From: Hydractinia symbiolongicarpus
Lineage: Eukaryota; Cnidaria; Hydrozoa; Anthoathecata; Hydractiniidae
Direction of reading: 5' to 3'
DNA: 60,000 bases
Assembly: GCF_029227915.1 (NCBI RefSeq)
Contig: NC_079875.1
Location: 28,830,001-28,890,000, forward strand
A program made the translations under genes and the position numbers. The notes below the pieces were generated by a model. That model made no database searches and had not been told where the DNA came from. It worked only from the letters and a program-made list of their open reading frames with translations. Below, in pieces: positions 19,862 through 30,254 of the stretch; position 1 is the first letter of the stretch; the number at the start of each line of letters is the position of its first letter.

Positions 19862-20890
19862 TTTTTAGTTTACGAAGTTCCGATATCTCATGTTGTTTCA
19901 CTAGAACAAAAGCTTTCTTTCTTCATAAGAAAGTGCCTGACACTCCATCACTCTATTTCTAACATAGTTTATATTCCGCTTCATCGCCATGCCCTCTACC
20001 TTTAAAAAGCCTATCCTCTGTACTAAAGTCTGCTAAGATCAGTGGTCATCTTCTCCTGTGAGTCTCAGAGTCAACTCGAGTTCAAGAAAATGCATGGTTT
20101 CCACCAGCCATAAAAGTGTCCCACTAATTGGTACCCATTCTTACCGCAAACTTGTATCAGATGTTGTGAAGGACAATGAGGAAGACACCTATTATGCTCG
20201 AGCCGTTCAGCTTCATGTCCAAAGTAACAGGACTAAGTGGTGATCGTTTATTAAATACGATCTTTCTTCCTACTGTCTGCCGCAAAGTTTATTTTCGTTT
20301 TTCATCGGCGCAACCTATGACACGCTACCTTCTCCTACAAATCTTGTCAAGTGGGGAATTCAAAAGGACAAATGTTGCACTCCTTGTAAAAAAACCCTCT
20401 AGTAATGTTTCCCACATTTTAGGCGATTGTAAATTAGCCCTTTCACAATGTAGTTACTGTTCTACGTGTGTTAGTTACAGCCATCTAGATGTCATAAAAT
20501 ATCCTTTGTTCAAGCTGGTAAACGTCTTCCCACCTAAAAGCGTTAAAAGATTCAAGGAATCCTTCACCTGGCCTCTGGTTGGAGATTATTTTCAGACTTA
20601 GACTTAACTTTATTAGTACCACCTAATCTTGCTGTAACTTAACTTCGTCCGGACGTACTTGTAACTTCTGCCATGACCAAAACTCTAATTATCCTTGAAT
20701 TAACTTGCCCATGCGAAGAGAACATGGAGGCATGGAGTTAAAGTTGATAAATACTCATCAATATGTTCCGTCTTGAGATTAAACAATTGGTCTGTGCATT
20801 TCATTGCTGTTGAAGTAGGAACTAGGGTTTTTTGTTCCGAAACAGTTAGAATCTGCCTCCATCGCCTCGGCTTCGTACCACTCTGAATTC
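19862..20890 (+). pseudogene. USP-LINE, second copy: decayed reverse transcriptase C-terminal region
   Basis: In shifting frames: FLVYEVPISHVVSLEQKLSF, FIRKCLTLHHSISN, WWSFIKYDL, DTLPSPTNLVKWGIQKDKCC with a C-x2-C, SSNVSHILGDCKLAL, LIILELTCPCEEN, VEVGTRVFCSETVRICLHRL. The order (Y-E-V, L-E-x-x-(I/L)-x-x-F-I-R-K-W-L, L-P-x-x-x-N-L-x-x-W-G, C-x-x-C, H-I-L-x-x-C, E-L-T-x-P-x-E-x-N, V-E-V-G) is that of the thumb/C-terminal part of a non-LTR-like RT also seen at 53246-54345 (minus). It leads straight into the USP linker at 20893. Several stops; the catalytic FxDD block is not in this copy. Confidence 0.8.
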
Positions 20891-21117
20891 TCTTGCTATC
20901 TCGAGATTCTATGTCTTGGATTCATCCTGGTAGGGATCCACAGCATACCGCTCAATTGATAGCAACTCTTTCAAAGAAATCATCCAAGTCACAAGCAACT
21001 TCAACCACGAGCTTTAAGGACAAGAAGCACCAGGGCGTAACAAAGAGCTCCACAACCTTGCCTGCACAAGAATCACTAGTCAGCAACAGCAGCTTGCTAA
21101 ATTTGGGCATCACATGT
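20891..21117 (+). pseudogene. USP domain of second USP-LINE copy, N-terminal part (split)
   Basis: LSRDSMSWIHPGRDP aligns with MSRNSTTWVEPEKAP of the copy at 17885. A polar linker follows, then SNSSLLNLGITC, the start of the USP Cys box. The frame is interrupted exactly after the catalytic Cys codon by the BEL/Pao element; the 5-bp target duplication CATGT (21113-21117) contains that TGT codon. The rest of the domain resumes at 29361. Confidence 0.9.
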
Positions 21118-21601
21118 TGTACAGTTAACACTGGAGTTGTGTTGATTTCGTGTTAAATGATACTATACGTTCGTTTCGTGTCCAATATGTTTGTTATGTG
21201 CATGTTTTATTGTTCTTTTATAATGTATTGCGTAATTAACTTGTGTTTTATTTTCGTCTCTCAAGTATGCTATTTTCGCTCAAAAAGACAAAGTAACAAG
21301 TTAAAATCAAGTTTCAAATACAAAAGTTACAAAGTTTTGTTTTATCAAATTTCAAATAAATTTCGTCAGTTAAAGAAGTTCAAGAAAGTTATACACCCAC
21401 AATGTTCATCCTGTCAAGCCCTGTAAAGAATAGTTGGTATATGTTTGTTATTTATTTAGTTATTATTCATTTCAAATTTAGGCGTTGTGTTTTTCTTTGT
21501 ATTTCATATTTTCTGTGTATTTGTTTTAGTTTGAACCTTGTTTAACAAAAAGTTTCAAACAATTCTATCAGGGTTTTTTGTGATCCCGCGAAAACTTAAC
21601 A
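21118..21601 (+). repeat. BEL/Pao 5' LTR (484 bp)
   Basis: Aligns with 28828-29360 along its length. It lacks ~50 bp present in the 3' LTR near 28990-29043 (around TTATATATGTAGTTTTTTC). Small substitutions elsewhere show the insertion is not fresh. Confidence 0.95.
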
Positions 21602-21632
21602 TTCAAACAACTATAACCCAAACCTACAAAAC

Positions 21633-23099
21633 TTGGAACCTTACTTCAAAAAATTCATGAGTAAAAGAGTCCAATCCAGAATTGATTATAAACTTTTGCA
21701 CAATACGGGCAAAAAAACCCAAAAGGAAATCGCATCAGTGTGTGACGAATCAATAAACGAACTTTCAAATTTACTTCAAAACATCAGTGTTGATGATTTA
21801 GATATGGCAAACGATAAAATTGTCAAAATTAATGCTTTACTTGCCGCCATAAACGATTTTGTTGATGAGAATGAAATCGACTCATTTGCCGCTGTTATTT
21901 CAGATATTGATGTTTGTGTTAAAAAAATCGAGATTAAAAGGTCAAATTTGCGTTCGCTTTCTAATCAAATCAAATTAAATATTGGTAAAACTAAATTCAA
22001 AGCAGAATTTGCCAAAAACGTCGAAATGTCTTTTGCTAACATCAAAACTTATATAAAGTTTGCCAAAGATGTGAGAAAATCAATTAGAGCAAAAGAGAAA
22101 GCGGATTTTACCAATAAAGAAATTTCAAACGAAAAACATCATTTTGAAATTACGAAACAAAAAATTGAAACTACTGGTTTTGTCATCAATGAAATTTTTC
22201 GCATGATAAATGAACTTTCAAAAGATTTTCAAGTCAACAAAGACACAAACGATGAAATAGTTAAATAGGAATCAAATTTACAACTTAAACTTTGTCAATG
22301 TGAAAAATTAGCAAAGAAAATCCAGTATTTGTTGGACACTCTCCCGTCTAAATATCCAGATAAGGAAAGTGTTTTGCAAACGATAATGGAAGCTTATGAA
22401 AAATTAAATTTTCAAAAGAAGGAATATGTCGAAAATCTTAAAACTGAAATTCAAACCAGGAAGTTATCCAAAGAGAAATTTTTTATTTCGTCAAATCTTA
22501 TTATAAAATTGGAGAAATTCAGAGGTTATGAATCGAAGCTTGATATTTATTCATTTCAATCCATGTTTGAGGAGCTTTATTAAAAAACAACACCTTCAAA
22601 ATTGTTACCAGACTTACTTAAAAATAATCATCTTGACGAACCTGCGCTGTCTTTAGTGAAAGGTCTTGAAAATATTGAGGACATTTGGATTGGATTAAAA
22701 GGAGCATATGGTGATTCCAAAACAATTCTTCAAAAGAAACTCGAAGATGTTAAGAAATTTGGTCCGCTATGGAAATTAAAAAGTCACAATACGTTGCAAT
22801 ACGGTTTATCAAAACTTATTACATTACTCCAGGATATTCCTTCTCTGTCCAAAGTTCATAATATTCAAAATAGGCTTTATTTTGGTGATGGTTTGAATAT
22901 GATTTACCATATTATGCGAGATGCGAGAGTTACTAGGTGGTTTTCTTCTATCTATGAGGAAAGTTTACAAGAACCTGAAAAGTGGGAGAGATTGATTTTA
23001 TTTCTTGAGAAGGAATTAAGGATACAACAAGAGAAGGCTTTGGTTACTAGGCATCAGGCTCCTGAGTACAAAAAAGATAAAAAAAAATTATCGCAATGA
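21633..23099 (+). pseudogene. BEL/Pao Gag-like region
   Basis: A Lys/Glu-rich helical N-terminal segment (21633-22268, starts MEPYFKKFMSKRV), a stop, a second segment to 22583, a stop, then LLPDLLKNNHLDEPALSLVK, IWIGLKGAYGDSKTILQKKL, and EPEKWERLILFLEKEL. The last part is the DUF1759-type Gag domain of Pao elements (S-K-L-x-x-L...G-x-A...W..L...YG). Stops at 22266 and 22581 split it. Confidence 0.8.
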
Positions 23100-24330
23100 T
23101 TCGAGAGATAAGTACAAAAGTTACCATATAAATGATAGGCAAAGCGATAAAGCCCCCATATGTCACATCTGTAATGAATCTTCTAGTACTCATATTGCAA
23201 CCAATGGTCCAAATGGTACTAAAATTATTCAGTACTTTTCATGTCAAAGGTTTGCTGAAATGACTCCCTCAGAGATATTCCACACTATTAAGGCTAAAGG
23301 TTTATGTATTCAATGTCTTTTTCCAGAAGCATTACAGTCAACAGGTAAACATTCACAAGGAAAGTGTCAACGCAATTTCGTATGTCCTCATTCTCACCAC
23401 GACAAACACACGGTAAAGAAACACGTTTTGGTATGTCAAGACCACTGTGAAACGAATCAAGATGCTCTTCAGAAGTACAAAGACAGATGCATCCTTAAAC
23501 AAAAAGTACCTTTGCCTGAATTCGCAAAGAACATCAAGCTGTCATTTCATACCCAATCAGCTTACGTATCACTGAAAGGTAATGCGAAATCCAACTCTGT
23601 AGATATCACTGAACATGCGTCTACATACTCCAAACAATCAAGATACAAAATGAGACGTACACCATATTCTTTGATAATGGATGTGGAGATTTCGTATGCA
23701 GACATGAAGCAACTAAAAGAATAAATGACACTCAAGAAAGAGCTGGTCCAGTTACACTTGGAGGAGTTGGCAATTTAAAAACTGAATCACCACATGCCAT
23801 CTACAGCGTAACGTTACCACTACATGATGGAAGACAAGCAGTCATGACAGGAGTTTGCATAGACCGTATCACAAGTGACTTTCCCTTGTATCCTCTGAGA
23901 GTGAAAGTGTCAGACGGCATTCAAAACCATTATCGCAATCATGGAGGCAGATAGAAAATCTACCACAGTTACCAGAGTCCGTAGGAGGTCAAACCGACTT
24001 TATGATTGGAATCAAATACCTGCGATATTATCCCGAAATAGTATTTCAGATGCCTTCAGGTTTGACAGTTTATCGATCTCCTTTTTGAATGCATTCGGTG
24101 GCAGAGGAGTAGTAGGAGGACCACATTCTGTGTTTACAGAAATAGACAAATTTCATCATCATAATCGATCCATTATCAGCCAACAATCGTACCCTAGCCA
24201 GCAGTATAGTCTATATAAAATGGGCTATCAAGTCAACCCAGATATAGGAATTCTAAAAGACAGTCATCAATTTGTACACCAGCTGTCAGTAGAAAATCAT
24301 GAAAGTCCCGAAACCTACATCGTCCGGAAA
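23100..24330 (+). pseudogene. BEL/Pao zinc-knuckle and aspartic protease region
   Basis: IKAKGLCIQCLFPEA, HSQGKCQRNFVCPHSHHD and KKHVLVCQDHC form the Cys/His cluster of Pao Gag-Pol. After frame changes the sequence FDNGCGDFVCR, AIYSVTLPLHDGRQAVMTGV and MIGIKYLRYYPEIVFQMPSG marks the Pao peptidase region (DUF1758/A16 type), followed by GGRGVVGGPHSVFTEI. Several frameshifts. Confidence 0.75.
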
Positions 24331-25015
24331 AATGAAAATATTCGATCAGGTAGAAGAAGTTGGTTCAGAAATCAAATATAGACGTGTTGATTGATTGTAG
24401 ATCATGTCAGAAATGCAAAAATGGGGAGAAAATTGAAATTCTAAGCTTAAAGGAAGAAGTGGAACAGGAATTAATAGATCGGTCGGTTTCAGGAGATGAG
24501 TCAAGTAACCTCACAATAGCCAGACTACCATTCATTCATAATCCTGCAGTGAAACTTGCTCCAAACAAGAAAAAAGCATTGAAAGATTACTACACTCAAC
24601 TCAGAAAGCTTAACAAATCTGTTAAAGATAAGGAAGATGTTATCAATTCAGAAAAGAAAATGCAATCACTTGGATTTGTGGAGTTTGTGCACAACCTTAC
24701 ACCGACACAACAACAGTCATTAAAACACCATCAACTCTATAACTTCATTCCCTGGCGTGCGGTATGGGGAAAATTGTTTACAACACCATGTCGACTTGTG
24801 TTTGACGCGTCACAACCCACTGACAGTGGAACAAGTTTAAATGACATACTTGCTATAGGTACTAATAACATGAATAAATTGCTGGAAATCTTAGATGTCA
24901 GTCCAGGATCTACATGGATAGAAGGATTCGAGTGGATGAAGTCAGACGTATCAAAATTTCCTGCATACAAATTTATCCGAAACAATAAAAGAAATTGCAC
25001 ACCATGAAGAATCAC
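24331..25015 (+). pseudogene. BEL/Pao reverse transcriptase, N-terminal half only
   Basis: Contains IDCRSCQKCKNGEKIEILSL, SSNLTIARLPFIHNPAVKLA, YNFIPWRAVWGKLFTTPCRL and VFDASQPTDSGTSLNDIL. This is the conserved N-terminal half of Pao RT (I-P-W-R, T-P-C-R-x-V-F-D-A-S). After NNMNKLLEIL the frame jumps to GSTWIEGFEWMKSD, a downstream post-RNase H block, so the YxDD half and RNase H are deleted. Confidence 0.85.
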
Positions 25016-25049
25016 CAGATATACTTGTTTTCACAGGTTAAGAAAAATA

Positions 25050-25470
25050 TCTGACGAGGTAATATCCAGGTACGAATTGTCAAATTACGTTATCGATCCA
25101 TTGAAACATAGATTCAGTCAAGTTATCCGATTACTTGGACTTATTTACAGATTTATCAGTAACTGTAAAAATAAATGTTTTATTACAAAATCAAATAAGT
25201 CCATCTCTGAAGTGGAAGCAATTATCTTGCCTAGTGATGACTTGAAGACTGCCAGAGAGTACTTTTGGAAAAAAGCAACTGCTGAAGTTAAGAAATTCAC
25301 AAAAAAAGATGCTTATGCTAAAATATCAAAAGAAAACAACAATATACTGTATTATATAAAACGTATTCTACCAGATCAGAAGTCCACTATGACAGATGTT
25401 ATGTTACATTTGACAAGTTCCACATTTTTTGCACCAATTGTTGATAAGTATTCACCTATTGCTTATAGTA
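25050..25470 (+). pseudogene. BEL/Pao pre-integrase region, 3' end cut by pogo element
   Basis: Reads RFSQVIRLLGLIYRFISNCK, TAREYFWKKATAEVKKFTKK, LYYIKRILPDQ, FFAPIVDKYSPIAYSI, the Pao linker upstream of the integrase zinc finger (S-P-I-A-Y-S). The next expected blocks (HHCC finger and first catalytic Asp) are absent; pogo sequence starts at 25471. Confidence 0.85.
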
Positions 25471-25670
25471 TACCGTATTTCCTCTAAAGAACGCCGCGGC
25501 GTTCTTTACAAAATGCAATTTTTAGGTGCGGCGTTCTTTAGAGGGTGGCGTTCTTTGCAGGGCGGCGTTTATTACAAAACCATGAGTGAGACAAAAAGCA
25601 GAAGTTGACGTTAAGTATTTTCTTTAAGATTAAATATAGATAACAAAAGAATTAAACTATGAAAAGTCTA

Positions 25671-27091
25671 TTAAACAATGTCAATGTCAATGTCGCTATC
25701 TCCGTCCGAGTCTTCGTCGATAACATGAAAGGACTCATAGCTTTCATTTACATCACAATCGTAAATTTCAAATGGGTTGTCAGAAGATTGGTCTTCTTCC
25801 AATGCCTCAGTTGCTTTTTTCATCAAGGTAGCACCAGATGAACAGGACGATCCTTCTTTAAAACAATGGATTTGTCCATCCTCTGATCCATCAAGAGCTA
25901 AATTTAAACCACTTGAAAGATTTGATAATCATTTCCGTGCTCAAGCCATTCCATGCGTCTAAAACCCATTGCACTAGCTTTCGTCGCGATGGAGGTTTCT
26001 GGTTTCCTCTTTTTGTGAACTGTTGAACACCTTCAACCATCCATTCGTTATAAAGATCGATCATCCGACTCTTAAATGGTTTATTCCATGGGACATCTGG
26101 TGCCTGTATATATTTAGTGCAGCCTTATGAGAATTATGACATTCTCAATTCTGCCTTTTGACAATTCTTGTTTCACGGAATCCATCATGTGGCATTGAAA
26201 TGAATCCCAAGCTAACAAGCGTCGATTAAAGGAAAACTTTCCTAAAACTGTTTGCACATAGTGTAAGGTGAGTTCCTCGTTCATCCATGCATTTTTTGAG
26301 GACACAACTACGCATTTATTTTTGAATTCAGTATTTAGTTCTTTGCATTCGCGTTTTGCACCACCAAAAACAATAAATGGTTTAAATTTACTTCCGTCTG
26401 CCTTTGCTGTCAAGCATACAGAAATTCTGACATTTTCATGACCAGTCGATTTAAGCATAATTTCTCGTTCGCCACGCTGTGACACCGTTGTAGGTGCTGT
26501 CATATCCGCCCAAACAGCAGTCTCGTCCATTGCAAGAATCGAACCGGCGTTGAATTGGTATTTCTTTGACATTCGGCGGACATGTACTACATACTGCACC
26601 AACCTGTCCACAAGATACGCTGGATCCTTTTGAACTGTTGTCGTTCTACGACGTAATGAAAGACAATTTCGTTTCATGAACTTTTCCAACCAACCTCGAC
26701 TAGCCTGGAAACTATTTTTTGCAACAGTGTCCTCTCCAGCTTTTTCATCGTGCATTGCTTTTGCTTTTCTCATTATCAGTTTTCTCGAAACACGCAAAGA
26801 ATTAGCTCTCCTATCATGTATCCATTCGAGCAGATCTTCTTCTAAATCAAGATTCTTGATTTTGCAACCTCCTCCTTCTAGTTTGAATCTTTTCGCTGCT
26901 CCTTGTTTCAACTTCTCCACATTAGCTCTCCATTCTCTTACTCTTTTTTCATCGACACCGTACTTTCTTCCTGCTTCGCGATTTGATATACTAATTGCAT
27001 GATCAACAACTGTTGTCTTAAATTCAAAGGTAAAGCTTCTTCTTTTTTCCCCTTTATGGGATATTAACTGCTTCTCCTCGTTGTGCGACAT
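25671..27091 (-). pseudogene. pogo/Tigger-type DDE transposase, frameshifted
   Basis: Starts at ATG 27091. N-terminal helix-turn-helix (FEFKTTVVDHAISISNREAG, KYGVDEKRVREWR), second CENP-B-type HTH (DLLEWIHDRRANSLRVSRK), DDE_1 catalytic core with MDETAVWADM (D189), LLAWDSFQCHM (D296) and, after a frameshift near 26128, GCTKYIQAPDVPWNKPFKSR containing the third Asp. A second break near 25895 leads to an acidic tail (DEDSDGDSDIDIDIV) and stop at 25671. Around 470 residues, normal for Tigger-type transposases. The two breaks leave a 325-codon open frame, so this copy is probably inactive. Confidence 0.9.
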
Positions 27092-27374
27092 TTTTCTAAT
27101 GAACTTTCACTTACAAACATAAAAGTGTGTAAGGTTGATATATACAGATTGGGAGCAATTATCTTGTAGTATTGTTTACTGGTGTCAACTTTTTCTTTAA
27201 ACACTATTAACAATCCAAGGGAGTGTTATTTTCGACGAGATCAAAAGCGCGGAAAATGATTTTGAATAGAATTTTTTCTCTATAAGAAAAAGTTCTATTT
27301 TTATCAATCGTTGATTGCACGCTCATACGAAATATATGATAGCTACACGTGGAAGTCAGAGATTTGAGAAGAAC

Positions 27375-27842
27375 ATGGCTCGAGTGATTCCTAAAACATT
27401 TGAAATGTATTTCATCATTAAATTCTCTACAAATATTCGCGGACATCATGTTTATAAAAATATATGGACACCCATTATAGGAGAATCTTTGGTTTGCAAA
27501 GAAGACAAGAGAGTAGAGGCTCAAGAACTGGACAAGAATGCAATTGGAACGTACAAACTCATGGACGGCAACGAAACCTTAGTGGGACATTTGCCAATAG
27601 AGTTGTCAAAGCTGATATCGTTTTTTATTGAAATTGGAGATAATCATGTAAATGCGACAGTTACTGGGAAACGAAAACGAGAGATTGGTTTGAGTGTACC
27701 TGCAAAGTTCATTTGTTTTACATCTAGCAAAAGTTATGCTAAAATTCTTCACGGTGAACTGTTAAAGCGTAAAACTAAATATTCGTGTTTGTCATTAGAT
27801 GTAGAAGAATTTTGTGAAAGAAAACAGATCAAATTCATATAA
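27375..27842 (+). CDS. HIRAN-like domain protein encoded within pogo element
   Basis: Open frame from ATG 27375 (in-frame ATG also at 27336) to TAA at 27842, 155 residues. Motifs: HHVYKNIWTPIIGESLVCKE, DKNAIGTYKLM, LVGHLPIELSKLISFFIEIG, NATVTGKRKREIGLSVPAKF. This follows the HIRAN pattern: G-x-x-x-Y, G-E-x-L...D-x-x-A, and V-G-x-x-P-x-x-L-(S/A). The HIRAN domain of HLTF/Rad5 binds 3' DNA ends; this divergent version may do something related but that is inference. It is transcribed away from the transposase with a ~280-bp gap between the two starts, and lies fully inside the transposon ends. A very similar layout (HIRAN-like plus G-x-x-V-P-C-x-Y segment) is seen in the gene at 54877. Confidence 0.7.
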   Translation: MARVIPKTFEMYFIIKFSTNIRGHHVYKNIWTPIIGESLVCKEDKRVEAQELDKNAIGTYKLMDGNETLVGHLPIELSKLISFFIEIGDNHVNATVTGKRKREIGLSVPAKFICFTSSKSYAKILHGELLKRKTKYSCLSLDVEEFCERKQIKFI

Positions 27843-27938
27843 ATACCAACTTTTTTTACTTTCCCTATTAAAATGGTTTTTTTCTAATAAACGCCGCATC
27901 TAAGGTGCGGCGTTCTTTGGAGGGCGGCGTTCTTTGTA

Positions 27939-28759
27939 CCACAACATCAGCCATAAACATAAAAGTCATGGAAGCTTACAGCACCTCAGGTTCAATCCAA
28001 GCGTTTATTCGGTTTTCATGTAAGGTTGGATATCTAAAAATCCTTTTACCAGACGAAGGAAGCAAATTAGTGAGTGGATGGAAAAACATGAAAATCACGT
28101 TTATGGATTTAAAGGGTGGAATTAAAAAAAAATGGGAATTAAATTCGAGACATGCCCTGTTGGGGGACACTATGCATGGTAAAGTAGAAAGAAAAATTAA
28201 ACAAGTTAAAGAATCTATATTAAAATCAAATTCAAATGAGAGACTTTTTATACTACAGTGGGAGACTCTGGGTACAGAAATAGCCAATTGTATTAATGAT
28301 CTCCCATTAGCTATTGTAGATGTCACAGCTGATTTTGAAAATGCTGATCTAATAACACCTAATCGTTTACACCTCGGCCGCAACAATGACAGGTCACCAG
28401 TTGGTCCTATTGCCTCAACTGTTAAGCCTTGGAAATTTATTGATCAAAACCGTAGGATATTCAATGCATGGTTCAAATATTGGTTAAAAACCTATGTACC
28501 TAAACTAATGAAACAACCAAAATGGTTTCGAAATGATCTTAATATCAAAATTGGCGACATTGTCCTATTCCTAAAAGCAGAAAATTTGTCAGGACAATAT
28601 ATGTATGGTTTAGTAGTTGATGTTGAATTTGGGAACGATGGTCGTATAAAAACTGCTGTTGTTAGATATCGAAACTCAAGCGAATCGACTAATCAAGTGC
28701 AAACTGAATTGCATGAAGCTGCGTTGAAAGCAAAAGCGATGTTAAATTATATTCATTAA
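27939..28759 (+). pseudogene. BEL/Pao integrase C-terminal part and DUF5641-like tail
   Basis: TTSAINIKVMEAYSTSGSIQ, FSCKVGYLKILLPDEGSKLV (second catalytic Asp), DTMHGKVERKIKQVKESIL (catalytic Glu), then the tail KIGDIVLFLKAENLSGQYMY and TAVVRYRNSSEST. These are the C-terminal integrase core and the DUF5641-type domain of Pao elements. The region before TTSAIN that should hold the HHCC finger and first Asp is missing, replaced by the pogo right end. The 3' LTR follows after a ~70-bp spacer. Confidence 0.9.
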
Positions 28760-28827
28760 GACAAATCTCAAAATATTAATTATCGATATCAATTATCAAT
28801 CAAAAATTTTCATTTGTCTGGGGGCAA

Positions 28828-29360
28828 TGTACAGTTAACAATGGATTTGTGTTGATTTCGTGTTATATGATACTATACATTCGTTTCGTGTTCAATATGT
28901 TTGTTATGTGCATGTTTTATTGTTCTTTTATGGTGTATAGCGTAATTAACTTGTGTTTTATGTTCGTGTCTCAAGTGTGCTATTTTCATTGATAGAATTT
29001 ATATATGTAGTTTTTTCACGTTTCCTTATTTATTCCCGCGTAAAAAGACAGTAACAAGTTTAAATCAAATTTCAAATACAAAAGTTACAAAGTTTTGTTT
29101 TATCAAATTTCAAATAAATTTGCGTCAGTTAAAGAAGTTCAAGAAAGTTATACACTCACAATGTTCATCCCGTCAAGCCCTGTAAAGAATAGTTGGTATA
29201 TGTTTGTTATTTATTTAGTTATTATTCATTTAAAATTTAGGCGTTGTGTTTTTCTTTGTATTTCATATTTTCTGTGTATTTGTTTTAGTTTGAACCTTGT
29301 TTAACAAAAAGTTCCAAACAATTCTATCAGGGTTTTTTGTGATCCCGCGAAAGCTTAACA
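28828..29360 (+). repeat. BEL/Pao 3' LTR (533 bp)
   Basis: Pairs with 21118-21601. Preceded by the purine tract CTGGGGGCAA and followed by the target duplication CATGT. Confidence 0.95.
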
Positions 29361-30137
29361 CATGTTACATCAATTCCATCTTGCAATGTTTTTACGTGTT
29401 ACCCCCAGTCGCCACAGTTATCTCTGCAAATGACTCCAATATGGCGATAGGTAAAAGTTTTGTAAGTATTCTACGCAAATTTTCCTCCTCCAAGATTCCA
29501 GTGAACCCTTCTTCATCCTAGAGATTCTTGAGTATCTCGTACCAGAGTTGTCTTTAGCCTTTCCTTTTTTATAGATTATTTAACACTTGTGTGAAAGTCT
29601 GTACTACTTGCAGCGCTTGCAATAATATTAGCACCTCTGAGCAAGTAAGTCCATTTCTTCAACTGCCTTTGACATTAACTTTACAATCTTCAGTAGATAA
29701 CTTTTTGGAGAGCGAAGAATTGTCAGGTGTTAACTCGTTCTTCTGTCACTACTGCAATAGTTACCAAAATGCAATAGTTGAAAAAGAGGTCGCAGAGTGC
29801 AGTTCAATTTTGTTTCTGCAATTAAAGTGATTTGCCTATGGGTCTTGTGTCGAAGGTTTGTTCTCATGTCACATCTTACCCGGGCACCGTTTCTATACCT
29901 ATCACTGTAGACAGTAAAGTCTCATCTTACCCAGGCAACGTTTCTATACCTATCACTGTAGACAGTAAAGTCTCTTGTCGCAAGCACTACAACTTAAGGG
30001 CTGCAATTAACCACTCTGGAAATTTAAACAATCGCCATTACACTACTGTTGCTTACAACCAAGTGCATGGTAAGTGGTTTCATTTCAACGACAGAGCAGT
30101 GGTCCCTTACATCCTTTTCCTTGAAGAGGTTAGGTAA
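29361..30137 (+). pseudogene. USP domain of second USP-LINE copy, C-terminal part
   Basis: Continues from 21117: TCYINSILQCFYVLPPVATV, then, after stops and shifts, EILEYLVPELSLAFPF, a zinc ribbon with CTTCSAC and CHYCNSYQ, the SYPGTVSIPITVDSKVS segment repeated twice in tandem (51 bp, 29874-29975), LRAAINHSGNLNNRHYTTVA (His box with RHYT) and a terminal YILFLEEVR. At least three stops or frame breaks. Homologous throughout to 18240-19096 but clearly older. Confidence 0.9.
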
Positions 30138-30254
30138 ATTGCAGTTAGGACCACAACTTAGGTTTATATCAGCAAGGGGGTGTTTGACTATTCTTACTTT
30201 ATTTTGTAGTCTTGTCTTTGGAGAGTGACGACTTCACTTATTACCCCAGTCAAA
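30138..30254 (+). other. 3' UTR of second USP-LINE copy, one hairpin unit
   Basis: Contains AGCAAGGGGGTGTTTGACTA...GTCTTGTCTTTGGAGAGTG...TTACCCCAG, a single version of the repeat found three times in the copies at 16587 and 17885. The structured tail is absent: a minus-strand Penelope remnant begins at 30255. Confidence 0.75.

Larger units (their letters stand above)
25471..27936 (-). mobile_element. pogo/Tigger-type DNA transposon carrying a HIRAN-like ORF
   Basis: Lies inside the BEL/Pao integrase. Left end TACCGTATTTCCTCTAAAG followed by a perfect 24-bp palindrome (25485-25508) and GCGGCGTTCTTT subrepeats to ~25575. The right end (27880-27936) carries the same subrepeats in inverted order but stops at GGCGTTCTTTG and lacks the outermost part expected from the left end. 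TA flanks both sides. It contains a transposase (-) and a divergent HIRAN-like ORF (+). Confidence 0.85.
21118..29360 (+). mobile_element. BEL/Pao LTR retrotransposon (with nested pogo element)
   Basis: Bounded by two LTRs starting TGTACAGTTAACA and ending CTTAACA, with 5-bp target duplication CATGT at 21113-21117 and 29361-29365. A purine tract (CTGGGGGCAA) immediately precedes the 3' LTR. Inside are Pao-type Gag (DUF1759-like), zinc-knuckle, protease, RT and integrase segments. Dead copy: stops, frameshifts, loss of the RT catalytic half and RNase H, and interruption at 25471-27936. Confidence 0.95.

Noticed and set aside
26676-27002. Plus-strand ORF of 108 codons inside the pogo element.
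   Set aside because: It is fully antisense to the conserved transposase HTH region and is hydrophobic by complement of that code.
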